From positions 213,498,138-213,562,137 of the forward strand of contig OY757010.1 of NCBI GenBank assembly GCA_963580285.1: DNA of 64,000 nt, in the 5' to 3' direction. Under the pieces are notes generated by a model. The model made no database searches. It was given only the letters and a program-made list of their open reading frames with translations, and was not told the DNA's origin. Positions 21,226-31,376 of the stretch are shown here, piece after piece. Numbering within the stretch: the stretch's first letter is position 1; each line of letters starts with the position of its first letter. Made by a program: the position numbers and the translations under genes. The stretch is from Lucinisca nassula. Lineage: Eukaryota > Mollusca > Bivalvia > Lucinida > Lucinidae.

Positions 21226-21766
21226 AGGTGCATTATTTAGCTATCTGGAAAAAATGCTTCCAAAAATAAAATACATATAACCAGTATTTTTCTTTAAAAC
21301 AATACAAATGAATGCATTTTATGCAAAAATGCGAACAATTATGATGACAGGTAAACGAGTTTGAGAGGGATTCCCTAACTAGGTTTCGAACACTAGTTAG
21401 ATCTATTTTTAGTTCGTGACAAAAATAGAATCCCCATATATGACGTTATGCGACGTTCGTTTTTGGCCTTGTTTGCTTAGGCCATACCTGAATCGGAAAA
21501 AAATATGACGCTGAATACCATGTCATAAGTAACGACTCTCAGAGACGATACTGTCGCCATGTATGTGTAAAGTGACAGATTTATTTTTAGAACAAAAATT
21601 CCGAACACATGTTCAGAGCGAAGGGTAAACATGAATGAAAACGACCATTTTCACAAAGTTCTGAAGCTGTATTTGGCTCCAAAAGTGTACACATGACAAA
21701 GGAGTATGCATTGAAGATAAAAACCAGAAAAAAAAAGTTGAGACCCGGTAGCTCAATAATGCACCT
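21226..21766 (+). mobile_element. TTAA-flanked MITE, 541 bp
   Basis: TTAA at 21222-21225 and 21767-21770; TIRs AGGTGCATTATTTAGCTA and TAGCTCAATAATGCACCT. The interior is AT-rich with GACGTTATGCGACGTTCG and GAGACGATACTGTCGCCATG. A second copy in the opposite orientation lies at 41382-41920. TTAA duplication suggests a piggyBac-like transposase. Confidence 0.9.
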
Positions 21767-21771
21767 TTAAG

Positions 21772-22055
21772 GACCTTATGGTTGCTACTCTGTTGGCTCT
21801 GTCCAACTGAAAAAGGGGTCTACTCTAAAAGGGGAAGAATTTGCTTCTCAAGGGGTCTACTCTAAAAGGGGAGAATTGGCTCCCCAGGAGCAAATTCTTT
21901 CCTTTAAGAGTATACCCCTTGACATATCCAAAGAGAAACTACTTTTGCAGGAGTAGCAGTCATTTTCGCAAATTTTACGTCTTGCAATGCCATTATGGAG
22001 TAAGTCCATGGGGCCATGGAAACGAAAAACAACAGAACATAACTACTACTACTCA
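21772..22055. other. Spacer with short tandem GGGG(A/T)CTACTCTAAAAG
   Basis: GGGGTCTACTCTAAAAGGGG occurs twice (about 21815 and 21853), with an inverted CTTTAAGAGTATACCCCTT after it. Otherwise nothing recognised. Confidence 0.4.
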
Positions 22056-22365
22056 CAAAGTGTGGCTGGCTGTGGAAGCTCAGTCGGATGCAGTCTGATT
22101 GGCGATAAGGAAGACTCGGGTTCGATACCTACCGGGGTCGGCAACATTCTTTCGTGGAGATTATGAAATCTTTTCTATGGTCATTCTCTCCTTTCCGCTG
22201 ATTCAGGAAGGGCAGGGGTCAGTTTTTGGCGACAGAATGTGCACTGAACTGGTAAACCGCTTACGGATAAGCCTGCTCTGGAAAAGCGTGGATAGGTATA
22301 CTGATATGCTAAAAAAAAGACCCAAATCAGTGTTGACTGGGCCGTTAAATACAAATAAACAAAAC
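22056..22365 (+). mobile_element. SINE-C (tRNA-derived)
   Basis: Box A-like TGGAAGCTCAGTCGGATG and box B-like GGGTTCGATACC about 35 bases later, then a body with GAACTGGTAAACCGCTTACG and the 3' end GGGCCGTTAAATACAAATAA. The central and 3' parts resemble SINE-E, showing a shared domain behind a different head. Confidence 0.8.
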
Positions 22366-22504
22366 TTGCAAAGTTTACTTCACACAGATAGGAACAGATT
22401 TATATATTCTGAACATCTTTCGGTACGCTCTAATAATAAGTATATGTAAATGTTGGAAATACAGAGAACGTTATTTTTCCACATTTATAAAGATCGCTGG
22501 GTGT

Positions 22505-22725
22505 AACGGGCCTCCGTGGCCTAGTGGATAAGAGTGCTGACTCTTAATCATTAGGTCTTTCAACGGTGTATGTTTGAGCATGGCTCAGGTCACATAATGA
22601 GAAGTTCTGCAACGGAAGGTCAGGAGGTTTTTCATCGGGTACTCTAGTTTTCACTCACCTCCGATTAACGATCGGCTTGATGTGAGTGAAATAATCTTGA
22701 AAGGATCGTAAAACCAAACATAAAA
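22505..22725 (+). mobile_element. SINE-B (tRNA-derived)
   Basis: Head GGGCCTCCGTGGCCTAGTGG with TGTTTGAGCATGGCTC as a weak box B. The 3' part GAAATAATCTTGAAAGGATC ends in AAACCAAACATAAAA. Target duplication AAGATCGCTGGGTGT before and after (22490-22504 and 22726-22740). Confidence 0.85.
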
Positions 22726-22740
22726 AAGATCGCTGGGTGT

Positions 22741-23261
22741 GTAAAAACATTTTCATGTCTTTGCTACTAGAATTAACGCCAGTGCCAAGGTCGAAGGTTC
22801 TAACTCTTCCAAATATATAAAATATTTAGGGAGCGAAACAAAGTCATAACGTTGATGGGTCGCTGTATATTGTTCTTGAGCCCAGCACAGATAGCAATAG
22901 TTTCTTTTCAAAAACTTCATGACTACTAAGTGACCTGCCACCAGTTACAGACTGAGTTGTTAAAAGACTTTTTGGCGCATTCGATTGGAGCTATTGTATC
23001 TGATAAGCCGAGAATGGTGTTCTTTATTTCCACTCAATACTTGACGTTTTTTTACAATTAAATTGTGATCCAGAAAGATATACAAAAGGATAGCAAATTT
23101 CAGGTTTTTGCGGAGGTACCGCTCAAAGAAACTGCCGAGGTTTAAGATACAGTCTGATTCGCAGCACTTTGTCTGGGAAGGCTTAGATCTTCCTAGGCGG
23201 TTCAGCAATACTTCAAAGTTCGGTCGGTTTCAGCTCATGCAGTCCAATATATTGCCCCAAG
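22741..23261. other. No recognisable feature
   Basis: About 520 bp with short ORFs on both strands but no domain, splice pattern or repeat ends that I can support. Confidence 0.35.
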
Positions 23262-23565
23262 GTCTGATCGGCCCCCGTCCATCGAGGATTGAAGAAATAG
23301 ATTGGGCTGCATGATGCTTCCACGCAGAGCTGATACCGGCCGCACATGAGTAGTGTTAAATCGCCTAGAAAGTCCAGGAAAAGTGGCTCGAGTCGGACCG
23401 TTCATGCATTCAACCATTTAGTTTCATTGGGTGACAGGGCTTAAGAAGGAGATTTATCTGCCCGTTTTATCTCAGTACTGAGTAAAAGTCCCACAACATT
23501 GGAAGCAATGTCTCAAAAAGACTCATACAGTGTTTACAGGGACGATAACAACAAATGAAATAGAT
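23262..23565 (+). mobile_element. SINE-E, diverged
   Basis: GCCCCCGTCCATCGAGGATT head, CATGATGCTTCCACGCAGAG, AATCGCCTAGAAAGTCCAGG and a GTTTACAGGGACGATAACAA tail. A fragment of the same family in reverse (CCTAGGCGGTTCAGCAATAC, 23160-23250) abuts it. Confidence 0.75.
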
Positions 23566-24394
23566 AACCAAGGCCCTACAGAAGGCCTGATGACTTAGGA
23601 AAAATCTTTTCATATGCCCGTTTGAAAAACAACAATAACAAAAAAAAAACGGTCGTATTAAGTTACGGGGTTGGTGTCCGTCCGTCCGTTCGTAAACTTT
23701 TTTTCGTTTCCGTATAAATCCTACTATACAGTTTTCATCCGATCAAGCCTAAAATGTGTATGTAGTAAGGCTAAGATGTGAAGATATGCCACCAAATATT
23801 AACAGAGTTATGACCCTTTGAAAAATTCGGTTTACCTTTTCGTTTGGTTAAGTTTTGTGCTATACATGTGCAAACCATATGTAATTACATTTAGTTTATA
23901 CTTGTCATGGCGTTAAACAATTTACCACAGAATACTCATCACTACCTACCCTTCCTGATACCAAGGTCACAGACTTCGAAATTTTATATACACGTTTTGT
24001 ATTAAAGTTTATTTTTTTGTATTCAAAAAATGCACTAAGTGGGATAATGATATCAGCTGGCTCAAATCAGAATGTAGACTGACAAGACCAAACCTATTGG
24101 ATGCTTTTTGAAAGCAGCCAACTTGTCATACATGTGTACACTTGGATACTGCAATGACGTTTAAAGCACTAAATGGGTTTCACCAGGCTACATAAGAAAC
24201 ATTTTTGGAGGAGCTGGGGTGGGGGTGGGTGGTTAGGGTCGGTGAGGGAGGTCGGGGGGCTTATGGCAGGTTCGAGATTATTTCACTTATATCGAGTATG
24301 TTATGTATACACACTGGAATCGCATTAGTGAGGCTATTCGAATGAGTATACATACCGTACCATATATTTATTTTATAGACGACTTATCCTGCTG
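23566..24394. other. Spacer with GTCC microsatellite and G-rich tract
   Basis: Includes GGTGTCCGTCCGTCCGTTCG (about 23670) followed by a TTTCGTTTCCGTATAAATCC stretch that looks like another dispersed repeat, and a G-rich tract at 24210-24262. No gene recognised. Confidence 0.4.
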
Positions 24395-24490
24395 TTCACA
24401 ACAACCCGTACCTTTACAAACAATGTAGATCCAGACCAGGTGGCTTCTGAAGAAGACATCTGATCAGCATCTACACCGTTTGCCATTCAG
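24395..24490 (+). mobile_element. Family Z fragment (CTTATCCTGCTG subtype)
   Basis: CTTATCCTGCTG, ACAAACAATGTAGATCCAGA and GATCAGCATCTACACCGTTT match the subtype at 36376 and 57893. Confidence 0.5.
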
Positions 24491-25145
24491 TTTGTAAATT
24501 TGAGCGAAAATATTATATCCTGTAATCCGATTTGCTAGTCAGCAAATACGAGTAAGTCCTAATTATTCCTCATGGCCTGGTTATTAGTTCAAACAATTTA
24601 CATTGGCCCTAAAGGAATTTGAGGTTCTACTGTAGTTTAGTGACAGCTTGGATGGATATATATATATATAAAAAAAAAAGATATTTCACCGTTTTTCACA
24701 TGTCCATGCTTTATAATTATTTGTTTATTTCGGAAGTATAGAAATGAGTGGGTTTATTTCCAGCTTAATTTCATTTGCCTGGTTTCAAATGTTTGAAAGA
24801 TTCAGAAGAAATCATGAAATATAGATGATCATTCCAAATAATGACTGACGGCCTGTCAAGAGTAATTACATGAAGCATGACTCACTGGATGACATGCCTA
24901 TGAAACATAATGCTGTGTTTCATGATCATGATGTAAGAACTACTTTTCTTGCACACCAGACAAGGAAATCCGTGATTTTACCCTGGGATAGAAATTTATG
25001 TTCCGACCCTGATGTTCCAACCCAGGCAACTAACATAAATGCGCTTCAATTCCATTCAACTGTCGAAACTACTTCCGCACTACTTTATTTTGTAAACAAT
25101 ATACATGTGCGAGCTGTCAAAACTAACCGGAGGTGTTGTGCAAGA
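24491..25145. other. No gene supported
   Basis: Contains (TA)n/poly-A near 24655-24680 and a 101-codon ORF (24870-25175) without recognisable domain, whose end enters a fold-back element. I treat that ORF as chance. Confidence 0.4.
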
Positions 25146-25147
25146 AA

Positions 25148-25302
25148 AAGAATCCAATATGGGATTCTGTTGTAGATGGGCGTTTCCAACCCTCGGGATG
25201 ACCGTGCTGAGCGGAACCTCGGCATAGCCTCGGTTCCGCTCAGCACGGTCATCCCTTGGGTTGGAAACGTTCATCTACAACAGAACCCCATATCAGATTC
25301 TT
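25148..25302. mobile_element. Fold-back element with ~70-bp arms
   Basis: Left arm 25148-25217 and right arm 25231-25302 are inverted copies. Both include TGTTGTAGATG, GTTTCCAACC and GGGATGACCGTGCTGAGCGG or their complements. The loop is only about 12 bases. No copy elsewhere in the window. Confidence 0.85.
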
Positions 25303-25399
25303 ATATTCCTGAAAAAAAGTGTGTGATTTTGTGTCTTTCATACATTTATACGTGCGTATGCCCATTGTTACATCCATCTTTTACATATTTCTAGAACTG

Positions 25400-25617
25400 G
25401 CATTTTTTTTTTCAGATGAAAATGTTCGATATTTTTTATTATTATTTTTAGTTCAGATATAGATTGTGGGTGCTCGTTAGAATCGCCTCAATGAGGTGGT
25501 TCTAACGAGTAACTATAATCTATGTTTTCGAGTAAAAAAAATAGGGAAATAATGAACACCTCCGTAAACCCCAATTTTCTCTATATAAACATAGGGCTTC
25601 AGAGGGATGTTCATTTC
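25400..25617 (-). mobile_element. Family B MITE, interrupted near its end
   Basis: CAGATGAAAATGTTCGATA, core TGGGTGCTCGTTAGAATCG with partner, ACCTCCGTAAACCCCAATTT arm, up to GATGTTCATTTCA. A family A copy follows, and the expected remaining end GGACTTGTTAACTTGATG resumes at 25890. Confidence 0.75.
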
Positions 25618-25619
25618 AT

Positions 25620-25888
25620 CATCACGAAAACACGCCTATATAATTTTGACCCCCTTGAACCCCACTTTTGTATAGTAAAACTGGGGTTTCCTGGGGTATA
25701 CCTTATTTTTCTTATTTCTGCTCTAAAATATAGATCGTAGGTACTCCTCGATGAGGCGGTTCTAACGCGTGCCCACAATTTATATTTTGAGCAGAAATAA
25801 GAAAAATATCACAATATTTCATCATAAAATTTTCATTTTTTCGGCGATAAACGTGGCAATGTATTTGTATAGGCGTGTTTGCCTAATG
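25620..25888 (+). mobile_element. Family A MITE nested in family B
   Basis: CATCACGAAAACACGCC to GTGTTTGCCTAATG. One core side is shortened (TAGGTACTCCTCGATGAGG). Insertion lies inside the terminal inverted repeat of the preceding family B copy. Confidence 0.85.
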
Positions 25889-26016
25889 TGGACTTGTTAA
25901 CTTGATGTTAATAGGTCCAGTTTTAAGATGCGGGGTGTTAGACTTATACTTGAAGCACCAGAGAGGACTCAGGTCACGGTCTCCAATGTTTACGATTTAC
26001 CATATTTTCAGACGTT

Positions 26017-26447
26017 AATAACGATAACACACTCGTGTGACATAGTGCATTCTTTCAGTGTTCCAAAATGGCCACTTCTCCGATGAAAATTTGTGATATC
26101 TCCTTACATAGGTTGTGGGTGCTCGTAAGAACCGCCTCACTGAGACGGTTATAACGAGTACAAACAACCTATGTCTTGGAGCAGAAATAAGAGTGCGTGA
26201 GTGTTTTAGTTTTACGTCGCACCGACAGCTAAGGTCATGCGGAGACAGGACCTGGATTTAAAGACTCATCCAAAAGTCAGGAGTAGCCCGGGATCGATCC
26301 TGCGACCCCTGGTTTACAAGGCGAGTAGCATAACCACTACACCTCGGAGGCTTCTAAGCAGAAATAAATACCCCCATAAACCCCAATTTTCTCTATATAA
26401 TATGGGGTTTAAGGGGGTGATCATTACACGGACTTGTTAACGCGATG
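26017..26447 (-). mobile_element. Family B MITE carrying a SINE
   Basis: TAACGATAACACACTCGTG to CGGACTTGTTAACGCGATG, complete except for a SINE-A inserted at AGCAGAAATAA. Confidence 0.85.
26191..26356 (-). mobile_element. SINE-A with 11-bp TSD
   Basis: Target duplication AGCAGAAATAA at 26180-26190 and 26357-26367. Minus strand: AGAAGCCTCCGAGGTGTAGT head, GGATCGATCCCGGG box B, 3' end ACGTAAAACTAAAACACTCA. Confidence 0.88.
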
Positions 26448-26529
26448 AATATGTATAAAGGGCCCGCTAGCACCGAAAAGTGTCTTTTTGTTTCAGTATT
26501 GAATTGTTCAAGTCAGGACCATTTTCCAG

Positions 26530-26800
26530 CCCATACTATAACCAGAGTACCAATGATCCTGAGCCGCTCACCTGAGTGCTGTGTATATCTGGAGCCATTT
26601 GGTTTCTGAAGTATCCAGCTTGGTCATGTGACCTAAACCATTTGAAGAAAATTTTGTAAGGACTCCGTATGAAATTTGGTTAAATTTGTTCAGCTGTTTA
26701 TTTTTTATTATTATTATTATTTATTTACTTATTTATTTATTTATTTTTAAGATTATTTTAATATCTGATTGAACCTGGGCAAAGGTAAACAAGTAATCTC
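26530..26800 (+). repeat. Array III-type repeat, 5' part
   Basis: Boundary motif AGTACCAATGATCCTGAGCC / GCTCACCTGAGTGCTG, then GGTCATGTGACCTAAACC, plus an (ATT)/(TTTA) microsatellite at 26700-26745. The same boundary occurs at 49373. Confidence 0.5.
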
Positions 26801-26948
26801 ACCTGTTCATAAGTAGTTCATAAGGTTCAAATTCAAAAGTGACACTAATCCATTTTTTGAAATTGCAGCAGAGTCTATGTACTGTATTTGGACATTTTTC
26901 AATACGTTTTGATGGACCAAACTTCAAGCGCCTGTGTTAATCTTGATT

Positions 26949-27229
26949 CATCACGAAAAAACGCCTGTATAAATTTGACCCCCCTTGAACCTCACTTTTA
27001 TCTAGTAAAACTGGGGTTTCAGGGGGGTCTTCCTTATTTTTCTTATTTCTGCTCTAAAATATAGATTGTGGATACTCGTTAGAACCGCCTCGATGAGGCG
27101 GTTCTAACGAGTGCCCACAATCTATATTTTGAGCAGAAGTAAGAAAAATATCACAATTTTTCATCATAAAATTTTCATTTTTTGGCGAAGAAGGTGGCAA
27201 TGTATTTGTATAGGCGTGTTTTCGTAATG
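26949..27229 (+). mobile_element. Family A MITE, complete
   Basis: CATCACGAAAAAACGCC to GGCGTGTTTTCGTAATG with an intact core hairpin (ACTCGTTAGAACCGCCTCGA and partner) and both AT-rich shoulders. A good representative copy. Confidence 0.9.
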
Positions 27230-27289
27230 AGAGGCAATCACAGTTTTCGAAAACCTAAAAACTGCCACTTTTTCTCCTATAAAAGTGGA

Positions 27290-27880
27290 AGTGGCCAACA
27301 TTGACCTTAACGTAAAATGGATCAAGGTCAGCCCAGACTCGTCATTTGAATAAATTACAATTGGCTGGAATCCCGAATGCTATATTCATATATTCAAAGT
27401 ATTTTTTTTACAAACATGGATATGGCAGCCATCTTGTCATGCGACCTGGACGAATTGAACTTTTCATGTTTTCCATCCCATAATCATGTAAAACTTCAAT
27501 TTGCCCTGGGTTTTTTTCATCACTTGAATAAGTCCGTGAAATGAACAGCTCTCTAAACCGCATTTTTTATACAGAAAAATGGGGTTTACGGTGGTACACA
27601 TTATTTTCCATATTTCTGCTCCTAGACTAAGGTTGTGGGTACTTGTTAGAACCGCCTCGATGAGGCGGTTCTAACGAGCACCCACAACCTATGTTTGCAG
27701 TATAAATAAGAAAAATATCACGGATTTTCGTCAGAAAAGTAGCCATTTTGGAGATGTGAAAAAATGCACTATGTCGCACGGGTGTGTTGTCGTAATGATT
27801 TCCTCAACCCCATACTCATTTGAAACTTGACCTCAATCCGCCCTGCGGTTTTTCAATAAATATGGAGTTTTTATGTTTGA
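27290..27880 (+). repeat. Array III-type repeat split by a family B MITE
   Basis: AGTGGCCAACATTGACCTTA, GGATATGGCAGCCATCTTGT and CATCCCATAATCATG before the MITE; CCTCAACCCCATACTCATTT and CCGCCCTGCGGTTTTTC after it. Confidence 0.5.
27518..27797 (+). mobile_element. Family B MITE, complete
   Basis: CATCACTTGAATAAGTCC to CACGGGTGTGTTGTCGTAATG-like right end, 280 bp, intact core GGTACTTGTTAGAACCGCC with partner. Good representative copy. Confidence 0.9.
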
Positions 27881-27884
27881 TATG

Positions 27885-27942
27885 TGTGTGTGTGTGGGGG
27901 GGGGGGGGGTGGGTGTGTGGGTGGGTGTGGGTGTGTGAATTC
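27885..27942 (+). repeat. GT/G-rich simple sequence
   Basis: (TG)n leading into G16, then GGGTG-type repeats; several G runs in a row could form a quadruplex. Confidence 0.8.
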
Positions 27943-27944
27943 GG

Positions 27945-28275
27945 GTTTAACCGTCGCTTTCAACAATGTTTAAGTCATATCACGACGGTGTCTGGTTGCA
28001 ACAGGGAGCTCAATGCTCACTTTTATAGTGCTGCCTCACTGAAGTATCATGTCCCAGACACATTACATGATACCACACCCAGTCACATTATCCTGACACT
28101 GGGTTGACCAGTCCTAGCTCTACCCCGTAAATCTGAGTGCCAAGCGAGAGGCAGCCAGTACCGTTCTTAACGACTTTGGTATGTCGCGGCCCGGGATCGC
28201 GCGGCCCGGGATCGAACCCGTGACCTCCCGTTCCCCGAAGCGGACACTCTACCAACTGAGCTATCGGGGCCGGTT
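27945..28275 (-). mobile_element. SINE-D (tRNA-derived)
   Basis: On the minus strand the head CCCCGATAGCTCAGTTGGTA has a canonical box A, and GGTTCGATCCC is a perfect box B 38 bases later; GATCCCGGGCCGCG is then duplicated. The body continues to CGGTTAAACCCG next to the simple repeat. The tRNA-like part is followed by several hundred bases of body, so this is a SINE rather than a tRNA gene. Confidence 0.8.
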
Positions 28276-28329
28276 TGATATATGAGTGACCTTGGTCTTT
28301 TGTACTCATGTAACTTCATTAACTCATTT

Positions 28330-29850
28330 AGTTGATTGCATTTTCAAACTTAAAGTTCACAGACAAAATTTTCAATTTTTCATACCAAAGTGTACGCGAC
28401 AAAATTTGACCTTGACTTAAATTACGTCAAGGTTAAGTCAGAGTCATCATCTGTATAAACTACGGTAGGCTGGAGACTCCAATGCTATATAACAAGGCTC
28501 AAGGCAATTGGCAAATTGATTCTCGAGAAGGTTTGTTTTTGAAGCGTTTTACCATATATGAGCATGTTGGCCGTATTGGTAACGTGATCAAATAACATGA
28601 TATATACAGTTGTATGTGTTGTATTCAAATGTATTTATAGATGAACATTGACGTAAACAGTACAGTAGGAAAGGACTAAAATAGGCTATGCCTACGCCCA
28701 ATCCAATGGTACATATGTATGTACTCTTCTGTGTGTGTAAGCCTAAAATAGTTCAAGGTCATCCAGAGGTCAACATTTGAACAAATTATTTATTATCTTG
28801 AGTCCCCAATGCTTCTTACCAAGTTCCATGACAGTCGACTGGTTGGTTCCGGAAAGGAAGATTTTGAAGGGTTTTACTTATGTGGGCATGGTGGCTATAT
28901 TGTCATGTGACCAAACATATATAAATTGAAAGTTTCATTCCTCTGTTCCTAAATGCTTTCATGTAAAATTCTGTTACAAGTGGCCTGGTGGTTTCTGAGA
29001 AAAAAGTATCTAAATTACTTTTGATAGGGTCAGTGATTGACCATGATCTTGAATACTCGTGTACTTTTGTTTACTCATTGAGCTCTAAGTTTCTACGTAT
29101 TTTCAAATCACAGGCTGCAATAATTTCAGAAAAATAAATGGTTTTGACTTTTTCCCACTTAAAGATAATGTGATCCAATTTGACCATGGCCTAAAATAGG
29201 TCAATGTCATCCAGATGTCATCAGTTGAACAAGCTATAGTTGGCTCAAGTCCGCAATACTACTTACCAAGTTTCATGACAATCGGCCACTTGGTTCCGGG
29301 GGAGAATAATTATGAAGGACATTTACCTTATATGGGCAAGGATGTACATTGTGGGATGCACCCCGCAATGGCTACTGTGGCGTGCAATTTGCATCCCACA
29401 AAGTACCTAGCTGCATCCCATATTATTTCTGGGAGTGTTCGTTTATATACCAATGTATATAGTAATTATTTAAATGTGAACATGTGTAAAAGTAACCTTG
29501 GTTGGGCACCTTTCAAGTGGGTTAAACATGCATCACTTATATTTTCCTCCCAACGGCGGGCCATCATTGTGGGATTCACCCCATAAAATTATCGGATGTA
29601 CATTGTCAAAAAATTGACAGATGTGTCCATACATATTCTAGGTTGCAACCCTTAAAATGCGAAATTTAGTCTTTTAAGCTTAATTGCAAGTGAATCAATA
29701 CTTGTTTATGCATTAGGGTGTGCAACACAAAATGCAAAATCCCCACACAAGGTGCCTAGACCAGCCCACAATGTAGCTCTGGTAAGAGCGACAGACAGAC
29801 AGAAAACGGAGCCTTACCATACTATAAGTTCACCTCATGTGAGCCAATAA
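28330..29850 (+). repeat. Array III-type repeat, several diverged units
   Basis: Recurring CAAGGTCATCCAGA(G/T)GTCA, ACCAAGTTCATGAC-like, GGTTCCGG and TTTTACCATATATGAGCATG blocks at roughly 370-400-bp intervals. It ends with GACAGACAGACAGAAAACGG and a weak hairpin TTCACCTCATGTGAG near 29830. Confidence 0.55.
29353..29593. mobile_element. Unclassified 241-bp insertion with 13-bp TSD
   Basis: Flanked by GGATGTACATTGT at 29340-29352 and 29594-29606. It starts GGGATGCACCCCGC and has TGTGGGATTCACCCC near its other end, so its two ends are similar in direct orientation. It interrupts the array III repeat. No tRNA-like boxes. Confidence 0.6.
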
Positions 29851-30167
29851 TCAACCCGCCAGTTTTGTTGGTGCTTCCATGTCTAAACCAACCGGGTAAT
29901 TCGGGAGCGCTTACTCACAAGTCTACCTAAATGTGTTATATAGGCGATTCAACTTAAAAGGCTTTATAAATCATTAATTTTGAAAACCTGAAATATGTTT
30001 GAACACTGAACCGTATCATCTGAATATTCATATGCGTCTAAAATGCAAATGGACGTTTAAATTATGCAATGCGTGCTGATTTGTGTATAGGCACGTACTT
30101 TATCATTTTGATCTGAGAGCTACAAGGTCCGGAGTCAATCACCTGAATTCAAAATTAATCAAGGCTG
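29851..30167. other. No recognisable feature
   Basis: AT-rich spacer; nothing supported. Confidence 0.4.
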
Positions 30168-30402
30168 ACATAAACACGCCAATTCAAATACACTGTCAAT
30201 TTTACCGCCGAAAAATGAAAATTTTTAGAAGAAAAATTGTGATATTTTTCTTACTTCTGCTCAAAATATAGATTGAGGGTACACAATCTATATTTTAGAA
30301 CAGATATAAGAAAAATAAGGTTTACCCTTGTAAACCCATGCAGTTTTACCATATAAAATTGGGGTTAAAGGGGCCAAAATATACAGGGCATGTTTTGTGA
30401 TA
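30168..30402 (-). mobile_element. Family A MITE, core deleted
   Basis: ACACGCCAATTCAAATAC to GGGCATGTTTTGTGAT. The hairpin centre is gone: AGATTGAGGGTACACAATCT joins the two shoulders directly, a loss of roughly 50 bases. Confidence 0.75.
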
Positions 30403-30521
30403 AACGCTATACTTACCTTGTGTAATATTTTCGAAATAAAGAAAGAGTTCCAACAGGATAAAATCGAGAAAAAAAACGACATTCATTTGAATATTTTCAC
30501 AATGCTAGCAAGATCATGTGA

Positions 30522-30746
30522 CATTACGTTAACACGCCCCTGTGCTAAAATGGCGTATTCCTGACCTATAGAACTAGCATTTTTCAGGTGAAAACGTTCA
30601 CTATTTTTTTCTTATTGCTAGTCCAAATACAGATTGTTTGTATTTTGAGCACAAATATAGAAAATAATAAATAACCTCGTAAACCTTTCTCTATAGCAAA
30701 AAGGGATTATGAGGGCCGTTCATTATACGGACGTTTTAATCTGATG
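30522..30746 (-). mobile_element. Family B MITE, core deleted
   Basis: CATTACGTTAACACGCCC to CGGACGTTTTAATCTGATG; the core is reduced to ACAGATTGTTTGTATTTTGA. Same type of centre loss as the neighbouring family A copy. Confidence 0.7.
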
Positions 30747-30798
30747 TAAGAACATTGTAAAATAAAAGTAAATGCAATGATCAGGAATCGATACAATT

Positions 30799-31033
30799 GG
30801 GCCCCGTCAAGCAATTTTGGTACTTATCGCCTATGCGAGCAGCGAAGGTTCAGGCGAGCCTGCGCATCCGCGCAGTCTCGCCAGAACATTCGCTGCTCGC
30901 TCATACAAGCAGTGAATCAAGAGGAACCTTCAGACAGAAAGCCATATCCCTGGCCCCTCTGAATGGCTGGGCATGCGCAGTTAAAATTTGTCATGATGGA
31001 ATGCTCGAAGACACAAATTCGCTTGGCGGGGCT
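30799..31033 (+). mobile_element. 5-bp-TSD MITE with GC-rich palindrome
   Basis: GGGCCCCGTCAAGC to CGCTTGGCGGGGCT, with target duplication CAATT (30794-30798 and 31034-31038). Host family Y reads ATACAATTAACCC without the insert, which confirms the boundaries. Confidence 0.92.
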
Positions 31034-31097
31034 CAATTAACCCACAGCTCCCATCAGAGACACCAAATGGAAAGGAATACGAACATGAAAAGCTAGA

Positions 31098-31376
31098 CAT
31101 TACGCAAACACGCCTATACAAATACATTGCCAATTTTATCGCCGAAAAATGAAAATTTTAAGAGGAAAAATTGTGATATTTTTCTTATTTCTGCTCAAAA
31201 TATAGATTGTGGGCACTCGTTAGAACCGCCTCATCGAGCCGGTTCTAACGAGTACCCACAATCTATATTTTAGAGCAGAAATATGAAAAATAAGGTATAC
31301 CCCCGGGAACCCCCGTTTTACAATATAAAAGTGGGGTTCCAGGGGGTCAAAATGATATAGGCGTGTTTTCGTGATG
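31098..31376 (-). mobile_element. Family A MITE, complete, nested in family Y
   Basis: CATTACGCAAACACGCC to GGCGTGTTTTCGTGATG. Host family Y reads CTAGACCCTAATGG elsewhere; here CTAGA and ACCCC flank the element, so at most one base is duplicated. Confidence 0.88.

Noticed and set aside
23580..23610. CTGATGACTTAGGAAAAATC as a possible further hammerhead core
   Set aside because: No stem II closing pair before GAAA, no GAAAC and no downstream GUC with complementary helix I.
24870..25175. 101-codon ORF as a gene
   Set aside because: No recognisable domain or splice context, and its 3' part overlaps the arm of a fold-back element.
28200..28275. A functional tRNA gene on the minus strand
   Set aside because: Box A and box B are good, but the acceptor stem does not close, a GATCCCGGGCCGCG duplication follows, and a long SINE body is attached.
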